Part shown: one piece after another, positions 47,212 to 56,100 of the stretch
Numbering within the stretch: the first letter of the stretch is position 1
Layout of the letters: each line of letters begins with the position of its first letter
Assembly: GCF_030846195.1 (NCBI RefSeq)
Contig: NZ_JAVCWH010000001.1
Span: forward strand, 620,001-684,000
Length of the DNA: 64,000 bases
Direction of reading: 5' to 3'
Source: Paracoccus yibinensis
Lineage (GTDB): Bacteria; Pseudomonadota; Alphaproteobacteria; Rhodobacterales; Rhodobacteraceae
The notes under the pieces: generated by a model
Told to the model about the DNA's origin: nothing
Seen by the model: only the letters and a program-made list of their open reading frames with translations
Database searches by the model: none
Program-made: the position numbers and the translations under genes

Positions 47212-47832
47212 ATGGATCTGTCGCTTTACATCACCGCTTTCGTGACCCTTTTCGTGGTGATCGACCCTGTCGGTCTTGCGCCGGTCTTCATCGCGCTGAC
47301 GCCGGGAATGACGGCGGCGCAGCGCCGCCGCATCGGGGCGCGCGCCCTGCTGATCACCGCCGTGCTGATGCTGATCTTCGGCCTTGCGGGCGAGTCGATC
47401 CTGGGCGCCATCGGGATTTCGATTTCCGCCTTTCGCATTGCCGGGGGCCTTTTGCTGTTCCTGACGGCGCTGGACATGCTGTTCGAACGGCGCACCGAAC
47501 GGCGCGAGAACCAGGGCGAAGGCGATCCCCTGCATCACGATCCGTCCGTCTTCCCGCTGGCGATGCCTCTGCTGGCGGGACCGGGCGCGCTTGCCTCGAT
47601 GATTCTCTTGATGGGCGAGGCGCCGGGCATCGGCCACATGCTGATGGTGAACCTGGTGATGCTGTCCGTTCTGGTTATCGCCATGGCGCTGTTCGTCATC
47701 GCCACCCCCCTGGCGCACGCGCTTGGGCGCACGGGCGTGATGGTGGTTACGCGTCTTCTGGGTATGCTGCTGGCGGCGCTGTCGGTGCAATTCGTCATCG
47801 ACGGGCTGAAGGGATCGGGGCTGTTCCCATGA
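47212..47832 (+). CDS. MarC family integral membrane protein
   Basis: A 206-residue protein with six probable helices and the family pattern: FVTLFVVIDPVGLAPVFIAL in helix 1 and FPLAMPLLAGPGALASMI in helix 4, which mirror each other as MarC inverted repeats. The molecular function is unknown; the early antibiotic-resistance link was withdrawn for E. coli MarC. Its stop overlaps the next gene by 4 bp. Confidence 0.92.
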   Translation: MDLSLYITAFVTLFVVIDPVGLAPVFIALTPGMTAAQRRRIGARALLITAVLMLIFGLAGESILGAIGISISAFRIAGGLLLFLTALDMLFERRTERRENQGEGDPLHHDPSVFPLAMPLLAGPGALASMILLMGEAPGIGHMLMVNLVMLSVLVIAMALFVIATPLAHALGRTGVMVVTRLLGMLLAALSVQFVIDGLKGSGLFP

Positions 47833-48398
47833 CCGACGACGATACGATGCAGCTTGTCTATTACGGCGCGCTGCTGCTGGTGATCGGGGGCGCGATGGTC
47901 TTCGAACTGGCGGGACGCGGCGGACAGGTTCTTCGCCAGTTGATCCTGTGGGTGGTGATCTTTGCGGGCGCCACGCTGGTTGCGAACTGGTGGATCGAAG
48001 GCGACGCCCCGGTCCAGCAAGTGCTGGAAAGCGGCCGAATCGAGATCCCGGTCGGCCGCGACGGCCATTTCCACCTGAACGCCCTGGTGAACGGACAGCA
48101 GGTGCGCTTCATGGTCGATACGGGCGCGTCGTCCATCGCGCTTGGCCCGGCGGATGCGCGCCGCGTCGGACTGGATCCGGACAACCTCGCCTATGTCGGC
48201 ACCGCCATGACCGCGAACGGCCGGGTCGAGACCGCCCCCGTCACCATCGACAGGATCGCCATCGGCGACATCGTGGACCGGAATGTCCGCGCCTATGTGA
48301 TCGGCGCGGATCTGGACGGGTCGTTGTTGGGAATGTCCTATCTGCGGACCTTCGCGCGGGTCAGCTTTGAAGGCGATCTGCTGATCCTGGAACGTTAA
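47829..48398 (+). CDS. Membrane-anchored retropepsin-like aspartic protease (TIGR02281 type)
   Basis: A 189-residue protein: two N-terminal hydrophobic stretches (about 9-26 and 36-53) anchor a single clan AA aspartic protease domain with the active-site triad D97-T98-G99 in FMVDTGASSIALG and the flap region TANGRVETAPV. It acts as a dimer by analogy with retropepsins. Common in alphaproteobacteria; substrate unknown. It overlaps marC by 4 bp and the convergent PhoD-like gene by 4 bp. Confidence 0.88.
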   Translation: MTDDDTMQLVYYGALLLVIGGAMVFELAGRGGQVLRQLILWVVIFAGATLVANWWIEGDAPVQQVLESGRIEIPVGRDGHFHLNALVNGQQVRFMVDTGASSIALGPADARRVGLDPDNLAYVGTAMTANGRVETAPVTIDRIAIGDIVDRNVRAYVIGADLDGSLLGMSYLRTFARVSFEGDLLILER

Positions 48399-49813
48399 TC
48401 CAGGGCCAGGGGCGGCGTGGGCCCGCTGTCTTCCAGATGCCAGACCGCCTGCCACCGTCCGTCGCGGCGATCCAGCGTCAGGAAATTGCGTTCCGCCACA
48501 TAGCGGTGCCTTTGGCCCGGCAGCGGTTTGATGCGGATCGGGTGGCCCTGCAAGGGCGCATCGCCCAGCCCCGCGAACAGGCCAAGGGCGCGGGCATAGG
48601 CCTTGGGCGGCGCGCGATGCGAGATGCCCGAGGCGACAAGCTGGTGGACCCGCGTGGCGTCCGGTCCCATCTCGGCCCGCGTCGCGAGGTGGATTTCGCC
48701 CGACAGCACCGTCACGGGGGCCGCCTTGCGCATCCGCAGCACCTGGCCCAGCATCCGCCGCCATTCGTCGCGATGCGCATGGCTTTGCCACTGGTCGCGC
48801 AGGTCGTCCTCGTAATGCTGCATCCGGGGAATCACCATCATCAGCGATTCCATCAGCGACAGGCGCGGCCCCAGCAGGGGCACGCTGGACACCATGAAGA
48901 CGTGATCGCCCGTGGGGCGCAGCGATTCGACCGCCTTCCAGCCCGCATCCCCCATTACCCGGTGGCGGTGTCGTTCGGACCGCAGGTCGGGCGCGAACAG
49001 CGTCACCCCCGGAAGGTCGCGCCGCCATCCCAGGTTATGCCCCGTCGGATCCATGAACAGCGCCGGCACATCCTTGTCGGTCGCGCCGTGCTGGAACAGC
49101 AGATACATCCGCCGCGCCACGCGGAACAGCGCCTGCCCCACGGCGGATGACGTGCGGCTTTCGGGCAGCGATCCCCAGCCGTCGCAGATGTCGTGATCGT
49201 CCCAGACCGACAGCGACGGCACGCTTGCGAACAGATCCGCACAGCCTTCGGCCGCAAGGACCATCATGTAGCGTTCGGCGAAGCGGCGCTCCAGGTGCCG
49301 GGTCAGGCTGTCCAGATCGGCGGGCGACGGATCGGCCGGAACATGATCGGGCCAGGCCTCTGACAGGGGATGGCCGTGCGTCGCCTCGTCGGCATAGATC
49401 TGGTCTCCGCCTTGCAGCAGCAGGGCGAAGGGGTCGCGGGCGTGATCGTCCGCAAGGCGCGCCCACATCAGGTTGCGTTCGGCCTGATCGCGATCCAGAT
49501 CGCCGTTTTCCTCGCCGTTGCAGGACACAAAGGCGATGCGGATGTTCCCGTCCAGACGGGTGGCGACCGGGTGGTCGCGCCCGTCCAGGTGATAACCCGC
49601 CTCGCCCACGGCCAGGGTGAAATCGTGCCGCCAGATCGACAGGTCCGCCACCTGCGCCAGCAGCATCGGCGCGATTTCGCCGCCCCGGATGCGCACCGGA
49701 CCGGGCGCCATGGCGTCCCGAGGGCGGATGGTGATGGCGGCAAGGCGCAGACCCTGGGTATCGCAGCCCCGAAAATGCAGGATCGGACCCGCGAAACCGT
49801 CTTCTTGCCTCAT
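48395..49813 (-). CDS. PhoD-like alkaline phosphatase family metallophosphoesterase
   Basis: A 472-residue protein with metal-binding motifs of the PhoD-like group: FVSCNGEENGDLD, LLLQGGDQIYADE, SVWDDHDICDGWG and VLSGEIHLATRAE. There is no signal peptide, so unlike secreted PhoD it would act inside the cell on an unknown phosphoester. It follows the AGE-family gene on the same strand by about 70 bp, which hints at a sugar phosphate or surface glycan link (inference). Confidence 0.87.
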   Translation of the reverse strand: MRQEDGFAGPILHFRGCDTQGLRLAAITIRPRDAMAPGPVRIRGGEIAPMLLAQVADLSIWRHDFTLAVGEAGYHLDGRDHPVATRLDGNIRIAFVSCNGEENGDLDRDQAERNLMWARLADDHARDPFALLLQGGDQIYADEATHGHPLSEAWPDHVPADPSPADLDSLTRHLERRFAERYMMVLAAEGCADLFASVPSLSVWDDHDICDGWGSLPESRTSSAVGQALFRVARRMYLLFQHGATDKDVPALFMDPTGHNLGWRRDLPGVTLFAPDLRSERHRHRVMGDAGWKAVESLRPTGDHVFMVSSVPLLGPRLSLMESLMMVIPRMQHYEDDLRDQWQSHAHRDEWRRMLGQVLRMRKAAPVTVLSGEIHLATRAEMGPDATRVHQLVASGISHRAPPKAYARALGLFAGLGDAPLQGHPIRIKPLPGQRHRYVAERNFLTLDRRDGRWQAVWHLEDSGPTPPLALD

Positions 49814-49884
49814 CCCGTCGTCGCACCCTTTGGCTGTCTGTCAGGGTGACAGATAAACGCTGTGGCCCGGATTGCACCCCCGCA

Positions 49885-51111
49885 TCAGGATTTTAGCGGC
49901 TTTGTGTTCGCCAGGGCCTGCGCCTGACGGGACAAATCCCCGACCAGGGGAAACAGATCCGCCTGCAACGCATGATAGATGTCGGGCTTGCCCTGAAACT
50001 GTCCGCCAGTCGGACCACCCGGTTCGGGGAACCAGCCGCCGCGGTCGTGGTCGATCAGCTGCGCATCGGCAAAACGCCACAAGCGGCGATACCACTCCTC
50101 TTCCTGAGGCTGCGGATCCAGCTTGATCAGCGCCGCCAGCGCACCGATCGCCTCGGTCACGGGCCACCAGTAACGGTCGGCGCGTCCCACGCGGCCACCC
50201 GCGTCCAGCGTATAGGCCAGCCCGCCCTGCCCCAGCCAGGCATCGCGCAGCGCGGTTTCGACCAGCAGCCGCGCCTGCGCTGGCGCAGCACTGTCCGGGC
50301 GGCCTGCCAGATCCCAGCATTGCAGCAGCAGGCGCGCCATCTCGAACGAATGGCCAGGAGTGGTGCCGGCTGGACGGAACATCGGGTTGCCCTCGTAACC
50401 TGGATCGGGACGCCAGCGGTCGTCGTAATGTTCCGGTATGCGCCACCCGTTCGCGGCGGCCTGCCCCGCAATGAAAAAATCCAGGATCCCGCCCGCGCGC
50501 CGCAGGTATTCGCCTTCGCCCACGGCTTCGAAGGCGGCCAGCAGCGCCTCGACCCCATGCATGTTGGCGTTCATCCCGCGATAGGTGGAAAAGGGCTGCC
50601 AGTCGCGGGTGAACTCGTCGCGAAACAGCCCCGCCTGCGGGTCCCAGAACCGATCCTCCAGAACCTGTGCGGCATCCGCCAGCAGGCGGTCGGCATCGGG
50701 ATGCCCCGCCAGTTTCGCCGTGGACGCCGCCAGCAGCACGAAGACATGCCCATAGGCCAGCTTCGTGTCATCGGCGGCCGCCCCGTCCCGCAGCGCCCAG
50801 ACATAGCCGCCATGCCGGGCGTCGCGATGCCCGCGCCACAGCAGATCCAGGCCCCGGTCGATGATCCCTGCCCTGTCGTCCCGCCCGGCAAGCTGACCCA
50901 GGGCATAGGAATGGACCAACCGTGTCGTGACGTGCAGTTCCAGCAGGCCATCCCCCAGGGGCCGCCCCGCCGGGTCCAGGGATGCAAGGCCGTCCGGCAC
51001 CGCGCTGGCATCGAAGAAATCCAGCGCCCGGTTCGCATCGCGGATCAGGAACTCGCGGTGCGCCGGATCGTGCAGCCATGTCGCGGATGCGTCATTTCCC
51101 GGTCTGTTCAC
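49885..51111 (-). CDS. AGE-family sugar epimerase/isomerase (YihS/mannose isomerase-like)
   Basis: An (alpha/alpha)6-barrel enzyme of 408 residues. RLVHSYALGQL, YGHVFVLLA, NMHGVEALLAAFE, GHSFEMARLLL and WWPVTEAIGAL carry the His residues that bind and isomerise free hexoses in AldSugar isomerases. Closest by pattern to D-mannose/sulfoquinovose isomerases of the YihS type; the exact sugar is open. The start was placed at GTG because AAGGGGTGA lies just before it; an ATG 12 codons upstream is the alternative. Divergent from the TerC gene. Confidence 0.85.
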   Translation of the reverse strand: MNRPGNDASATWLHDPAHREFLIRDANRALDFFDASAVPDGLASLDPAGRPLGDGLLELHVTTRLVHSYALGQLAGRDDRAGIIDRGLDLLWRGHRDARHGGYVWALRDGAAADDTKLAYGHVFVLLAASTAKLAGHPDADRLLADAAQVLEDRFWDPQAGLFRDEFTRDWQPFSTYRGMNANMHGVEALLAAFEAVGEGEYLRRAGGILDFFIAGQAAANGWRIPEHYDDRWRPDPGYEGNPMFRPAGTTPGHSFEMARLLLQCWDLAGRPDSAAPAQARLLVETALRDAWLGQGGLAYTLDAGGRVGRADRYWWPVTEAIGALAALIKLDPQPQEEEWYRRLWRFADAQLIDHDRGGWFPEPGGPTGGQFQGKPDIYHALQADLFPLVGDLSRQAQALANTKPLKS

Positions 51112-51317
51112 GGTTTCACCCCTTGGCTTGCACAAAAAATTCATCACAGCACTTGAAATACAGGACCGGTCATGTCACGTGAATACCCAGCGGGACCGGG
51201 CCCCTCTGACGGCAAAGACGCCGTGATGTCGGACCGCATCGAGCGTGCTTCGATGCAAAGTGGCCCTGTTCTGGCGAAGCCCTTGGCATCGGTGCACATT
51301 AGCAACGATGAGGGCAC

Positions 51318-52319
51318 ATGGAACTTCTTCTACTGGCATTTCTGGGCAAGCCGCTGTGGATGTGGCTGCTGTTTCTGGGCGTGGTGATTGCCCTTCTGGC
51401 ATTCGACCTGGGCGTCCTGCACAAAGACAGCCATGAAATCGGAGTCGCAGAAAGCCTGCGCATGTCGGCGATGTATATCGTCCTGGGCGTCGCGTTTTCG
51501 GGCTTTGTTTACTGGCAGATGGGAACCGAACCCGCGGCCCAGTATCTGACGGCCTTCGTGGTCGAAAAGACGCTGGCGATGGACAACATCTTCGTCATCG
51601 CGCTGATCTTCGGCTTCTTCGCCGTCCCCCGCGAATACCAGCACCGGGTGCTGTTCTGGGGCATCCTTGGCGTCATCGTCCTGCGCGCGATCATGATCGG
51701 CCTGGGCGCGACGATCGTGGCGAACTATCAGTGGGTGCTGTATCTGTTCGCCGTCTTCCTGATCTTCACCGGCATCAAGATGATGTTCGTGCAAGAGGCG
51801 TCCCACGATCTGGAGGGCAACAGGCTGGTGCGCTTCATGCGCAAGCATTTCCGCATCACGGATCAGTTCCACGGCAACAAGTTCATCGTCAAGCAGGCCG
51901 ATCCCAAGACCGGCAAGCTGGTGCGCTATGGCACGCCGCTGCTGATGGCGCTTGTGATGATCGAGATCGCGGACCTGGTCTTCGCCGTCGACTCGGTGCC
52001 TGCCGTGTTCACGATCACGACGGACCCCTATATCGTCTATACGTCGAACATCTTCGCGATCCTTGGTCTGCGGGCGTTGTATTTCGCGCTGTCCGCAATC
52101 CTGCATCGCTTTGCCTATCTGAAATACGCGCTGTCGATCCTGCTGGTCTTCATCGGATCGAAGATCTTCATCGCCGACCTGATGGGCTGGGAAAAGTTCC
52201 CGCCGACCTGGTCGCTGGGCATCACCTTCGCGATCCTCGGCGTGGGCGTGATCTACTCGCTGTGGAAAACCAACGGGAGCAAGGCCGAAGAGACCCGATC
52301 CCATCCGGCCGGCGAATAA
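51318..52319 (+). CDS. TerC family membrane protein (Alx-like)
   Basis: A 333-residue protein with about nine helices. FVVEKTLAMDNIFVIALIFGFF and LVMIEIADLVFAVDSVPAVF are the two TerC signatures, whose acidic residues are implicated in metal (often manganese) export or insertion of metal into secreted enzymes. E. coli Alx is controlled by a yybP-ykoY riboswitch; I saw no such element in the 200-bp leader. GATGAGGGCAC precedes the ATG, and a strong hairpin follows the gene. Confidence 0.92.
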   Translation: MELLLLAFLGKPLWMWLLFLGVVIALLAFDLGVLHKDSHEIGVAESLRMSAMYIVLGVAFSGFVYWQMGTEPAAQYLTAFVVEKTLAMDNIFVIALIFGFFAVPREYQHRVLFWGILGVIVLRAIMIGLGATIVANYQWVLYLFAVFLIFTGIKMMFVQEASHDLEGNRLVRFMRKHFRITDQFHGNKFIVKQADPKTGKLVRYGTPLLMALVMIEIADLVFAVDSVPAVFTITTDPYIVYTSNIFAILGLRALYFALSAILHRFAYLKYALSILLVFIGSKIFIADLMGWEKFPPTWSLGITFAILGVGVIYSLWKTNGSKAEETRSHPAGE

Positions 52320-52331
52320 CACCGAAACCGG

Positions 52332-52355
52332 CAAGGCGCCCCGCGGGGCGCCTTG
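52332..52355 (+). terminator. Terminator after the TerC gene
   Basis: CAAGGCGCCCC / GGGGCGCCTTG, an 11-bp perfect inverted repeat with only two bases between the arms, followed by TTTGCC. Confidence 0.7.
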
Positions 52356-52453
52356 TTTGCCGATTCAATCCGGCAGATGACCGTCAAGGCTTTGCACTGC
52401 CGCGCGCTTCGTGCAGATTGCGAAAAGCCCGATCTGCTGGATAAAGAGACCCG

Positions 52454-53725
52454 ATGCTTCTGGAAATCATCATCGTCCTGCTTCTGACGATGTTCAACGG
52501 CGTTCTGGCCATGTCCGAACTGGCCATCGTCTCGGCGCGGCCCGCGCGGCTGAAGGTGATGGCCGCCGAAGGAAGCCACGGCGCCGAAGTCGCCCTTGAT
52601 CTTGGAACAGAACCGGGCCGCTTCCTGTCCAGCGTCCAGATCGGCATCACCCTGGTGGGCGTGCTGTCGGGCGCTTTCTCGGGCGCGACGCTGGGCGCGC
52701 GCCTGTCCGCGGCGCTGATCGAAGGCGGGTTGTCCCCCGCCCTGGCACAGGCATTGGGCGTCGGCGGCGTGGTCGTGCTGATCACCTATCTGTCCCTGAT
52801 CATCGGCGAACTGGTTCCCAAGCAGATCGCCCTGCGGTCCCCCGAAGGCGTGGCCGCCCGCATTGCGCCGCTGATCCTGTTCATCTCTCGCATCGCGGCG
52901 CCGATCGTCTGGATCCTCGACAAATCCGGCAAGCTGGTGCTGACCCTGCTGCGCCAGTCAGGCGAATCCGAACGCGGCATCTCGGACGAGGAGATCCGCG
53001 TCATGCTGTCCGAGGCGCGGTCCGCAGGCGTCATCGAACCCGCCGAAACCGAGATGATCGCGGGCGTCATGCGCATCGCCGACCGGTCCGCCCGCGGGCT
53101 GATGACGCCCCGGCACGAGGTCGAAACCGTCGATATCGACGACTCCGGCGCCGACGTGCTGCAACGGTTCCGCGACAGCCGCCGCTCGCGCCTGCTGGTG
53201 CGGGAAGGATCGGACGACGACATCATCGGCGTGATCAGCCTGCGCGACCTTTTGTCGGACGACGTGACCGACCTGCGCTCTCTGGTGCAGGAGGTTCCGG
53301 TCATCCGCGAGGGCCTGCCCGCGCTGAACGTGATCGAGGAGTTGAAGGCCAGCCCCGCCCACATGCTGCTGGTCTATGACGAATACGGCCATTTCGAAGG
53401 CGTGATCACCGCCATGGACCTGCTGGAAGCGATCGCAGGGGATTTCCCTGAACCCGGCGACGACGAACCCAAGGCAGTCCAGCGCGAGGATGGCACTTGG
53501 CTGGTCGCGGGCTGGATGCCCGCCGACGAATTCGCCGAAATGATCGGCATCACCCTGCCCGAGGATCGCGGATACGAATCCGTTGCGGGCCTTGTGCTGG
53601 ACCGGGCGGGCGTTTTGCCCGACGTGGGCGCGCGCATCACCGTATCGGGCTGGCAGATCGAGGTCGTGGACCTTGATGGCCGCCGGATCGACAAGCTGCT
53701 GGTGTCGCAGCTTGCCGAAGTCTGA
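52454..53725 (+). CDS. CNNM-domain/CBS hemolysin-family transporter (YfjD/CorB type)
   Basis: A 423-residue protein: CNNM membrane domain (about 1-190; NGVLAMSELAIVSARPARLK and IGELVPKQIAL), a CBS pair (about 205-330; GLMTPRHEVETVD, LLVYDEYGHFEGVITAMDLL) and a C-terminal CorC/HlyC transporter-associated domain (about 345-420). Homologues export Mg2+/Co2+ or are named hemolysins without evidence. Together with mgtE at 58.5 kb it suggests magnesium homeostasis genes in this region. Confidence 0.92.
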   Translation: MLLEIIIVLLLTMFNGVLAMSELAIVSARPARLKVMAAEGSHGAEVALDLGTEPGRFLSSVQIGITLVGVLSGAFSGATLGARLSAALIEGGLSPALAQALGVGGVVVLITYLSLIIGELVPKQIALRSPEGVAARIAPLILFISRIAAPIVWILDKSGKLVLTLLRQSGESERGISDEEIRVMLSEARSAGVIEPAETEMIAGVMRIADRSARGLMTPRHEVETVDIDDSGADVLQRFRDSRRSRLLVREGSDDDIIGVISLRDLLSDDVTDLRSLVQEVPVIREGLPALNVIEELKASPAHMLLVYDEYGHFEGVITAMDLLEAIAGDFPEPGDDEPKAVQREDGTWLVAGWMPADEFAEMIGITLPEDRGYESVAGLVLDRAGVLPDVGARITVSGWQIEVVDLDGRRIDKLLVSQLAEV

Positions 53726-53731
53726 CAGGGA

Positions 53732-55018
53732 TCAGGCCGCGCGGCGGTCGCGGCCGATGCCCAGCAACTGATAGATCACCAGGGCGGCCAGCGTCGACGT
53801 GCCGATCCCGCCCAGCGCGAAGCCGCCGATGGTCACGGTGAAATCGCCCGCGCCCAGGATCAGCGCCACGCCCACGGTGAACAGGTTGCGCGGATCGGAA
53901 AAATCCACGCGGTTATCGACCCATATCCGAGCCATGGCGCTGGCGATCAGGCCGAAGACCGACACCGCGAGGCCCGCCAGCACAGGCGCAGGGATCGTCT
54001 GCAGGATCGCCCCGAACTTCGGCGACAGGCCCAGCAGGATCGCGATGGCGGCGGCCATCGGAAAGATCAGCGTCGAATAGACCTTGGTCATCGCCATGAC
54101 GCCGATGTTTTCGGCATAGGTCGTGACCCCGGTCCCGCCCCCTGCCCCGGCGATCATGGTGGCCAGACCGTCACCCAGGAAGCCCCGGCCAATATAGCGG
54201 TCCATGTTCTGACCCGTGATCGAACCAAGCGCCTTGATATGGCCCAGGTTCTCGGCCACCAGGACGATGGCGACGGGTGCGATCATGCTGATCGCGGTCC
54301 AGTCGAATTCTGGCGCGGTGAAATTCGGAATGCCGAACCATGCCGCCTGCCCGACCCGGCCGAAGTCGATGCCCGGCACGAGGCCCGCGCCGTTGCCCAG
54401 GGCCAGCACCAGCAGATAGCCGAAGGCAAGCGCGATCAGCACCGCGATCCGACGCGTCGCCCGCCCGCCATAGGCCGACACCATGGCCATGCACAGCACC
54501 GTCGCAAGCGCGATGGACAGATGCGCCATGCTGCCCTTCAGCTGGCCCACGGCCACCGGCGCCAGGTTCAAGCCGATGGACACGCCGATGGCCCCGGTCA
54601 CGGCGGGCGGCATCAGCCGTTCCACCCAGCCCGTCCCTGCTGCCATCACCACCAGCCCGATCAGCGCATAGACCAGCCCCGCGGCAATGATCCCGCCCAA
54701 GGCCACGCCGATGTTCGGGTTGGCCCCGCCGCCGGCGAAACCCGTCGCGGCCATGACCACGGCGATGAAGGCGAAGGACGATCCCAGGTAACTGGGCACC
54801 CGCCCGCCCGTGATGAAGAAGAACAGCAGCGTGCCGATGCCGGAAAAGAACACGGCCACATTCGGATCGAACCCCATGATCAGCGGTGCCAGGATCGTCG
54901 ATCCCGACATGGCCAGCAGGTGCTGCACGCTCATCGGGACGGCGGCGGCCAGCGGCAGCTTTTCATCGGGAAGAACCGTCGCGCCGGTGGCCGGGCGCCA
55001 GGTTGGAAAATAGCCCAT
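53732..55018 (-). CDS. NCS2 uracil/xanthine permease
   Basis: A 428-residue nucleobase:H+ symporter of the UraA/PucI branch with 14 helices. VPMSVQHLLAMSGSTILAPL is the N-terminal signature. AENLGHIKALGSITG and GTGVTTYAENIGVMAMTKVYS carry the substrate-binding Glu residues in the uracil-permease arrangement. Uracil is the most likely substrate, xanthine or thymine less so. The leader of about 170 nt holds a large three-tier hairpin. AGAGAAG precedes the ATG. Convergent with the CNNM gene (6 bp). Confidence 0.9.
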   Translation of the reverse strand: MGYFPTWRPATGATVLPDEKLPLAAAVPMSVQHLLAMSGSTILAPLIMGFDPNVAVFFSGIGTLLFFFITGGRVPSYLGSSFAFIAVVMAATGFAGGGANPNIGVALGGIIAAGLVYALIGLVVMAAGTGWVERLMPPAVTGAIGVSIGLNLAPVAVGQLKGSMAHLSIALATVLCMAMVSAYGGRATRRIAVLIALAFGYLLVLALGNGAGLVPGIDFGRVGQAAWFGIPNFTAPEFDWTAISMIAPVAIVLVAENLGHIKALGSITGQNMDRYIGRGFLGDGLATMIAGAGGGTGVTTYAENIGVMAMTKVYSTLIFPMAAAIAILLGLSPKFGAILQTIPAPVLAGLAVSVFGLIASAMARIWVDNRVDFSDPRNLFTVGVALILGAGDFTVTIGGFALGGIGTSTLAALVIYQLLGIGRDRRAA

Positions 55019-55095
55019 CGTCTTCTCTTGTCATGATTCCGTCGGCGGGCTTAGCCCATCCCCGCCGGCAGGCCAATCACCTGCGCCGTGCTATT

Positions 55096-55160
55096 TGGCG
55101 GCCATGTCGCTGATGGGTGGACCGCTACCCAGGCATTGCGGACCCATGACCACGCCGCCA
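55096..55160 (-). ncRNA. Candidate structured leader RNA of the NCS2 permease
   Basis: Between the upstream gene's terminator and the permease start, a 65-nt segment folds into three stacked stems: TGGCGGC / GCCGCCA (7 bp), then GTC / GAC, then ATGGGT / ACCCAT (6 bp), then CCGC / GCGG closing a 12-nt loop. The stems are separated by small internal loops, including 3-nt and 4-nt asymmetric bulges. A second hairpin (GGCGGG / CCCGCC) lies nearer the start. The form and position suggest a riboswitch or other cis-regulator; see findings. Confidence 0.45.
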
Positions 55161-55185
55161 CGTTGGCAACAGGCGTTGCCCAATG

Positions 55186-55211
55186 AAAAACCCCCGCCGG
55201 TTGGGCGGGGG
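55186..55211 (-). terminator. Rho-independent terminator of the BAX-inhibitor-1 family gene
   Basis: On the minus strand, CCCCCGCC pairs with GGCGGGGG, followed by TTTTT. It separates this transcript from the permease leader. Confidence 0.88.
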
Positions 55212-55237
55212 TCGAAGATGTCAGGCTGTGTCGCGGA

Positions 55238-55984
55238 TCACTCGCGGTTGCCCATGAACTGAAGCAGGAACATGAACAGGTTCAGGAAGTCCAGGTACAG
55301 CTGCAAGGCACCCATAATGGCGGTCTTGCCCAGGAAATCCCGATCCGAACCGGCCAGTCGCAGATAGGTGTTCTTGATGTTCTGCGTGTCATAGGCGGTC
55401 AGGCCCGCGAAGATCAGCACGCCCAGGATCGAAATCGCGAACTGCATCGCCGAGGATTGCAGGAAGATGTTCACGATCGACGCCACGATCAGGCCGATCA
55501 CGCCCATGATCAGGAAGCTGCCCCAGCCCGAGATGTCCTTCTTCGTGGTATAGCCCCACAACGACAGACCCGCGAAGGCGATGGCCGTCACCAGGAAGGT
55601 CTGCACGATCGAGGTGCCGGTATAGACCAGGAAGATCGAGCTGATCGACAGGCCCATCAGCGCCGCGAAGCCATAGAACAGCATCGTGGCCGCCGAGACG
55701 GACAGGCGGTTGATCGCGGCGCCAAAGGCGAAGACCACCAGCAGGGGCGCGAACATGATCACCCATTTCAGGGGCGAGGCATAGATCGCCGTCCCCAGCT
55801 GGGTCAGCTGCCCCGACGCGTCCACGGCGGCGGTGCTGATGCCATAGGCGGCGACGGCGGTTACACCCATGCCGACCGCCATCAGCCCATAAACCTTGTT
55901 CATATAGGCCCGCAGCCCTTCGTCGATCACCCCTTGGCGGGTGCCGACGCTCTGCGTGGTGCGGTAAGTGTTGTAATCTGCCAT
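55238..55984 (-). CDS. BAX inhibitor-1 / YccA family membrane protein
   Basis: A 248-residue protein with seven hydrophobic helices. VGTRQGVIDEGLRAYMNKVYG at the N-terminus and AFAGLSLWGYTTKKDISGWG are typical of YbhL/YccA proteins; the last helix ends FLLQFMGNRE. Members conduct Ca2+/H+ or interact with the FtsH protease; which applies here is unknown. GGGAGAGATTG precedes the ATG. A strong terminator follows. Confidence 0.92.
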   Translation of the reverse strand: MADYNTYRTTQSVGTRQGVIDEGLRAYMNKVYGLMAVGMGVTAVAAYGISTAAVDASGQLTQLGTAIYASPLKWVIMFAPLLVVFAFGAAINRLSVSAATMLFYGFAALMGLSISSIFLVYTGTSIVQTFLVTAIAFAGLSLWGYTTKKDISGWGSFLIMGVIGLIVASIVNIFLQSSAMQFAISILGVLIFAGLTAYDTQNIKNTYLRLAGSDRDFLGKTAIMGALQLYLDFLNLFMFLLQFMGNRE

Positions 55985-56100
55985 CAATCTCTCCCTATGA
56001 GACCTGCCGGCGTCTGCCGGTTTATGGCCATCATATTGGCATGATACGCCTGTGATTCAATGCCGTTAAGGGGTCGAATACCCCCAGTTTTACGCAGATG

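Noticed and set aside
51112..51317. yybP-ykoY manganese riboswitch upstream of the TerC gene
   Set aside because: Expected from E. coli alx, but the conserved GGGGAGTAGC-type loops are absent in the leader.
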